A stretch of 64,000 bases of DNA from Amorphochlora amoebiformis (lineage: Eukaryota > Cercozoa > Chlorarachniophyceae). Positions 1-64,000 of the stretch are shown here, in pieces; positions within the stretch are counted from its first letter, which is position 1, and each line of letters starts with the position of its first letter. The position numbers and the translations under genes were made by a program. The stretch lies in assembly GCA_054601695.1 (NCBI GenBank), contig BAAHQB010000096.1, forward strand, positions 62,001 to 126,000, given 5' to 3'. The notes below the pieces were generated by a model. That model did no database searches. It saw only the letters and a list, made by a program, of their open reading frames with translations, and had not been told where the DNA came from.

Positions 1-203
1 TATATAAATGTATGTATGTACATGTAATACATATTGTATAAATAGAGTTGTATTATTATTATTATTATTATTTTTCTATTTATCATTATTATTTTTTCTA
101 TTTTTCTTCTCAATTTTTTTGAATTATTGATGATTTTATTCTTGTTAGTATTATTGTTAACATATATACATATCATATATACACATCATATATACACAAA
201 CAT

Positions 204-237
<34 letters not shown>

Positions 238-284
238 GTATATATAATATAATATACACACATATACCGCGCACACACACGCAC

Positions 285-327
<43 letters not shown>

Positions 328-330
328 TAC

Positions 331-413
<83 letters not shown>

Positions 414-424
414 TTACTTAGTAG

Positions 425-487
<63 letters not shown>

Positions 488-803
488 TACATATATATTG
501 TCAAAGATTCAATACAAATAGCATAATGGGATAGAACTCCAAAAGAGTAAATTTCGATAGGCGCATTGAAATATCGTCGTATATATATATATATATATCT
601 ACTAATCGAATATTAGATATCAGAACGTGACATCAAGCCATGTCACGCTTCCACAATGAGGACGTTTCCGTAAATATCTTGAATGAACTCTAACCGTAAC
701 CCTAACTCGAACTCGAACACAAAGCCTATTCCTATATCATTCGATGTGACTCAAGTGGACTACAATCAAATTCTTGACTACTGTTCTAGCATCCCGTTGC
801 GGT

Positions 804-851
<48 letters not shown>

Positions 852-899
852 GTATATACATATGTATATATATATACCTATGTACCTATGTATGATTCA

Positions 900-944
<45 letters not shown>

Positions 945-1078
945 CATTATATATATATATATATGTATATTTGTGTGTATATATATACACATACATATAC
1001 ATATATAATATTATATATTATATATATTATATATTATATTATATATATATATATATATTTTTATATATATATTACTAC
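1..1078. other. Left flank: TA/CA repeats and a small unique island
   Basis: Mostly (TA)n with AAT-, CA- and TA-rich runs. Unique sequence lies at about 500-580 and 601-812 and includes a degenerate CCCTAA stretch near 690-720. The protease gene on the minus strand must continue through here or beyond, because its last recognised exon (1079-1114) ends inside a codon. I could not pick a convincing next exon: a minus candidate at 764-785 fits in phase but is too short to judge, and plus-strand open stretches at 640-670 and 730-811 also look codon-like. Left unassigned. Confidence 0.5.
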
Positions 1079-20938
<19,860 letters not shown>

Positions 20939-21037
20939 TCTGCTTTTGTTTCACCTAATACCATTCATCAGAACGAAAAGATTTTGATATTAAAATTTAA
21001 TATGAGAAGATATCAATATAAATATGGATGTTGATAT
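20939..21037. promoter_or_regulatory. Putative short bidirectional promoter
   Basis: About 100 bp of AT-rich, non-repetitive DNA lie between the protease start and the first Met of the plus-strand gene. I infer a shared promoter from the divergent layout. No clear TATA or initiator element can be assigned. Confidence 0.4.
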
Positions 21038-30569
<9,532 letters not shown>

Positions 30570-31048
30570 CACGTTTTTCCTCTTGGCCTGGATGGCTAGT
30601 CCTAGCTTCAATCGTAGGATAATTTTTGATCAAGGCGATAACTAGGATAAGTCTAGGTCTAGTAGTAGAAAAATTTCAATTCTACTAGAAGTTGTACATA
30701 TATCTCTAGTATCTCGCCGTGTGCTTAACCGTTCATATATATCTAGATATGTCTACTAGATCTAGTCACTAGACTTGCATGCATGTCTACTAGCTATAGA
30801 TCCAAAGACAAAATATTCTATCACGTGGTTCATAGTATCTCTACTAGTATAACAGATCATTTGTATGTAAATACCCAGAATAGCATTATTGCCAACAAAA
30901 CAACCCAGGGTCACTACTAGACTAGTAAGAGAGAAAAGATTGTGAATGATAGATTACTATGAAATAATTAACGTTAACAGTCATACACAATCTTTGAGTT
31001 AATTCTTCTGGTTCTTCTAGTCTTACGGTCGCTATATCTCGATCGAGA
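30570..31048. other. CTAG-rich convergent intergenic spacer
   Basis: Non-repetitive DNA with about 16 CTAG tetramers (often CTAGA or ACTAGT) between the stop of the plus-strand gene and that of the minus-strand locus. No open reading frame or RNA gene is seen. A similar spacer is at 52640-53215. Confidence 0.75.
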
Positions 31049-31952
31049 TTAAAATGTTAAGGCTAATTTTAGCAAACTAAAACCTCGAGCAAACAAAATC
31101 AGAGGAGGAATACATCCCAACAAAGATGATGATGCAACAAGGAGATATTGACGAAGATCCCGGTATGGCGAGGGAGCCCAGCTAGAAGCTGTAGAATAAC
31201 AATGCCACCCTCCGGATATTCTAAGGGCTTCGCCGGGCAGATTGTGTTTTTCCAATAGTTGGGGGGCGTATGGACTTGATTCTTCGTTGAAATCGTTTCT
31301 GACTGGTGGGAGATTTCCATCGATCTGAACGGTCAAGTTCACGTGCGGACTGTGGCGCCATATCTCGAAGGGTATCTGGATGACGTAAAGATTGGCGATC
31401 AACACTATCCCCAGGAAAGCTGTAACTTCTTGGCATCTTCCTCATCTCCTCCTGCTCAGAGAATGTATGGAAGACGGAGGGATAAGCCTTCATCTTATCC
31501 GCCAATATCGGTCGACAGCGGACATTCATGCGGTGTCTACACTCTAAACTAATGAATTTCTGATGCTGGTGCATGATTTTGAAGAAATGTTCTGCGGCCA
31601 CTTTGGCCGCGAAGTCTTGGCAGAAATCCCCCCTACGCGGTATCCCCAGAACAGCTACGTCGGCACTCGGCCTATTACCGCCCACGCCGTCCATTGAGAT
31701 GCAAGCAGGCCGTGTTCTTCTTCTTCTTGCAGTGGACAACACCGGTACTACAATTCCTCGTTTATTAAGGTAACTAACTTCTCCTGTTTTAGCTTTCACA
31801 CGTGTATGGAAGAAGAATAGAGTCGGATCAGATTGGTTCTCTTGGAGCTGGAAGTTCCTATATCTCTTTTCTCTTTTACCCATATCGTTCATATCTGAAA
31901 CGGATGCATCCCAAAAAGAAGACCAACGTGTAACCCAAAAGAACAACGACAT
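31049..31952 (-). CDS. Probable coding locus, structure unresolved
   Basis: Non-repetitive, balanced-composition DNA with overlapping open minus-strand frames. One runs 31952-31221 (243 codons, from MSLFFWVTRW, through HFFKIMHQHQKF). Another, closed at 31049, encodes a hydrophobic stretch (FLGIVLIANLYVIQIPF), then NLTVQIDGNLPPV and a second hydrophobic stretch near its end. A real transcript may splice from the first frame into the second near 31390-31440 (AG before CTTTCCTGG), giving a small membrane protein. I do not recognise the family and cannot fix the junctions. Confidence 0.4.
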
Positions 31953-32145
31953 ATTGCTTCCTACAGATTTTAAAAGGCTCCTTTCGAAGTGGATGGAGCA
32001 CTAAATTTGAGTGTAAATATTAATCGATATTACATAGAATCCAGGGTTTCAAAAGGAAAATATAAGGGGTTCACACGATCGGTTTCACCAATCTAACCTA
32101 ATACCGATCTTTTATTTTTCTAACAATTATATTTCGTCGCTTGGA
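31953..32145. promoter_or_regulatory. Putative bidirectional promoter
   Basis: About 190 bp of unique DNA lie between divergent start codons. Function is inferred from position; no specific element is identified. Confidence 0.4.
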
Positions 32146-52611
<20,466 letters not shown>

Positions 52612-52639
52612 AATAAACTTTAGATACTTGAATGTCTTT

Positions 52640-53215
52640 ATACTAGTTATATCTAGCTATACCTAGCTATATCTAGTCCGCGGCCACTGTAGCTACATCT
52701 AGACATGTATACGACGAACGTACGTCTAGACGTTGGGTTCTTAGATATATCTAGATATATACCCTAGATACTACTAGACTAATACTAGTGATTATAATCT
52801 CAGTCACGGAACTAGCGGAAGTTTAAGTATATATATAGGGCCGTAATCATTCGCATTTATATATATATATATATATAAGTTAAACGTTAGCTTCTAGAGC
52901 CTACTAACTCTCTAGACCCTAGTAACTATCGCTACGGTGTAGAGTACAATACTGAGTACGTTTTTTTGTGAACATATTCTAGTACAAGTACGACTACTAC
53001 TAGCGCTATAGTACTAGTAATTCTAGTAGTATTACCTAGATTACTAACAATGATACGTAACTAGGTATATACTGATATACTAGTACTAGTAGTATACTAG
53101 ATTTACTAGATTTTAGTGTCTAGAGTGTATATATCTAGAGTATGTACATACTAGACATACTTACTAGCTGCAGAACGTCCGATCGAGTCATCGCGGGCTA
53201 TACACTAGATACAGT
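52640..53215. other. CTAG-rich convergent spacer, second example
   Basis: About 29 CTAG tetramers in under 600 bp, just 3' of the phosphatase stop. Many form ACTAGT or ATCTAGAT palindromes. No coding signal. Confidence 0.78.
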
Positions 53216-54978
<1,763 letters not shown>

Positions 54979-55857
54979 CTACCTTCGTTTTTCCCAGTCA
55001 TCATCTTCTTTCTCCTTATCAACCTCTCCGTTCCTATTCTCGTGATTGCTATCTTCTCGTTCGTCGTCTTTATCCCTGTCTTTGTCGCTGTCCGGGCGCC
55101 TGTCGTCCCGCTTGCGATCGTCGTCGCGATCGCGCTTGCGGTCGTCCTCACGGTCCTTGCCGCGATCATCCTCACGGTCCTTGTCGTGACGGCGCTTGTC
55201 ACGATCGTCGTCATCTTCGCGATTGTCGTCGCGGTCACGCTTGCGGCTGTCATCGTCATCATCCCCCCTTTTACGGTCGCGTTTTCGGGAGTCGTCGCGG
55301 TCACCACGTCTGCGGCGATCTCGGCTACGGTCACGACGCCTTCGGCTTCTCTCCCGACTGCCCCGACGACGACGGGGCGGGGAATACGATGGACTTCGTC
55401 TACGGCGGGGAGAGCGGCTTCTGCGTCTTCGCCTTCGGCTGGGGGAACGGCTGTCTCTGCCTCCGATTCGCGTCTGCCTGCGCATTTCTTTCGGAGTTTT
55501 GCGATTCTGCCGGGCGAAGGTTACGGTTAGAACGTTCCCATGATATTCTTTGCCATCCAAATCATCAACGGCGTCACGAGCATCCTCCTCATCCAGATAC
55601 TCTATGAAGGCGAATCCCCGTGGGTCACCCGTGTAGTAATCCTTGGGAATATATACATCCCGCACATCCCCAAACTTCTCGAACAAGCTGCGCAAGTCAC
55701 CAGGAGAAGTTCTCTTCGAAATGTTTTTCACCCAGCTGCAAATTTAAAAGGAAATATAATCAATAGGGAACGAGTAGCCCAAAACTAAAAAAAATCGAGG
55801 TTAGCATGTATCTTACACGCTGATTTTGCCGTCGCGGTCACGATCACGTCTTGACAT
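54979..55857 (-). CDS. SC35-like SR splicing factor (RRM plus RS/RD-rich tail), 2 exons
   Basis: Exon 1 55857-55817 (MSRRDRDRDGKIS plus two bases), donor GTAAGA; exon 2 55735-54979 after TTTGCAG; intron 81 bp; product 265 residues. Residues 12-92 form one RRM: VWVKNISKRTSPGDLRSLFE contains RNP2, GFAFIEYLD is RNP1, and DYYTGDPRGF is shared with the SC35/SCL group. Then come SRSPSRRRRRRSRSP-type RS repeats and a long Asp/Arg/Lys tail. Family knowledge: nuclear SR proteins bind exonic enhancers and help recruit U1 and U2AF to weak splice sites. It diverges from the SH2-domain gene across 171 bp. It is the only gene here with a short, non-repetitive intron and few exons. The acidic tail is longer and more Asp-rich than in typical SC35. 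Confidence 0.94.
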
Positions 55858-56028
55858 CTTGGCTTTTGATCCTGAGGCAATGGCGAAATCCCTTATGTTA
55901 AGGTCTAGTGGTCGTCCGGGGTCAGGAAACACCAGTTGCGGAGGAGGGCGCGATCCGCCCCAGCTCTTGGTGATTAATTCGCAATATAATTAAAAGTTCG
56001 GCGATAGGCGCCTCGGCAACCCAGAAAC
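55858..56028. promoter_or_regulatory. Putative bidirectional promoter
   Basis: 171 bp of unique, fairly GC-rich DNA lie between divergent start codons. Promoter role is inferred from layout only. Confidence 0.45.
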
Positions 56029-63906
<7,878 letters not shown>

Positions 63907-64000
63907 CGAAGGAGTGGAGTTTCGGTTGCACTCAGGATATCTCAACAACGACAAGTAAAAGTACATAGTCGCCCTAGAATATTCTGATATTAAAGCTAGT
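63907..64000. other. Right edge: 3' region of the SH2 gene
   Basis: Unique DNA. A plus-strand frame one base off the assigned one stays open to TAA at about 63957, relevant to the uncertain C-terminus. Nothing else is seen. Confidence 0.5.

Noticed and set aside
640-811. Plus-strand gene start (MSRFHNEDVS, then PIPISFDVTQVDYNQ)
   Set aside because: Splice-compatible and codon-like, but the next plus-strand island (1079-1114) is clearly a minus-strand protease exon, so no gene can be built.

Overview
The window is nuclear DNA of a unicellular or simple eukaryote, not a bacterium, plasmid or organelle. Coding sequence is cut into many very small exons (typically 30-100 bp) with GT/AG borders. 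The rest is mostly (TA)n, (CT)n/(GA)n and TTAGGG-type telomere-like repeat. I cannot name the species. TTAGGG repeats, an SR splicing factor, an SH2 domain, a K-channel-type T1 domain and tiny exons fit a free-living protist; a rhizarian or other SAR-like lineage is only a guess. Most long open frames here (poly Ile-Tyr from TA, poly Leu-Ser or Arg-Glu from CT/GA) are repeat artefacts.

I rebuilt the genes by hand from splice sites, reading phase and family motifs. Left to right they alternate strictly in strand: (1) minus, 20938 to beyond 1079, a secreted subtilisin-like (S8) protease in at least 24 exons, with Asp, His, Asn and Ser active-site exons all found, 3' end off the window; (2) plus, 21038-30569, a 12-exon gene of unknown function; (3) minus, 31049-31952, a poorly resolved coding locus; (4) plus, 32146-52611, a 22-exon histidine acid phosphatase with RHGDRTP and HD motifs; (5) minus, 54979-55857, a 2-exon SC35-like SR splicing factor; (6) plus, 56029-63906, a 15-exon membrane protein joining two hydrophobic segments, an EF-hand, an SH2 domain and a T1/BTB domain. 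Divergent starts lie about 100-200 bp apart. The two spacers between convergent genes contain unusual CTAG-rich DNA.

The most striking structure is in the introns. At least 17 exon edges have been copied in tandem into the adjacent intron, separated by (TA)n. Upstream copies keep the acceptor and the exon's 5' part; downstream copies keep the exon's 3' part, the donor and the intron start. Extremes are 17 tandem 3' splice sites at 37676-38192 and 15 donor-side copies at 49925-51300. Telomere-like and CT arrays inside introns mostly show the C-rich or pyrimidine strand on the sense strand, and some supply the splice sites themselves. The second notable item is the EF-hand/SH2/T1 membrane protein, whose domain order I do not recognise from any described family.
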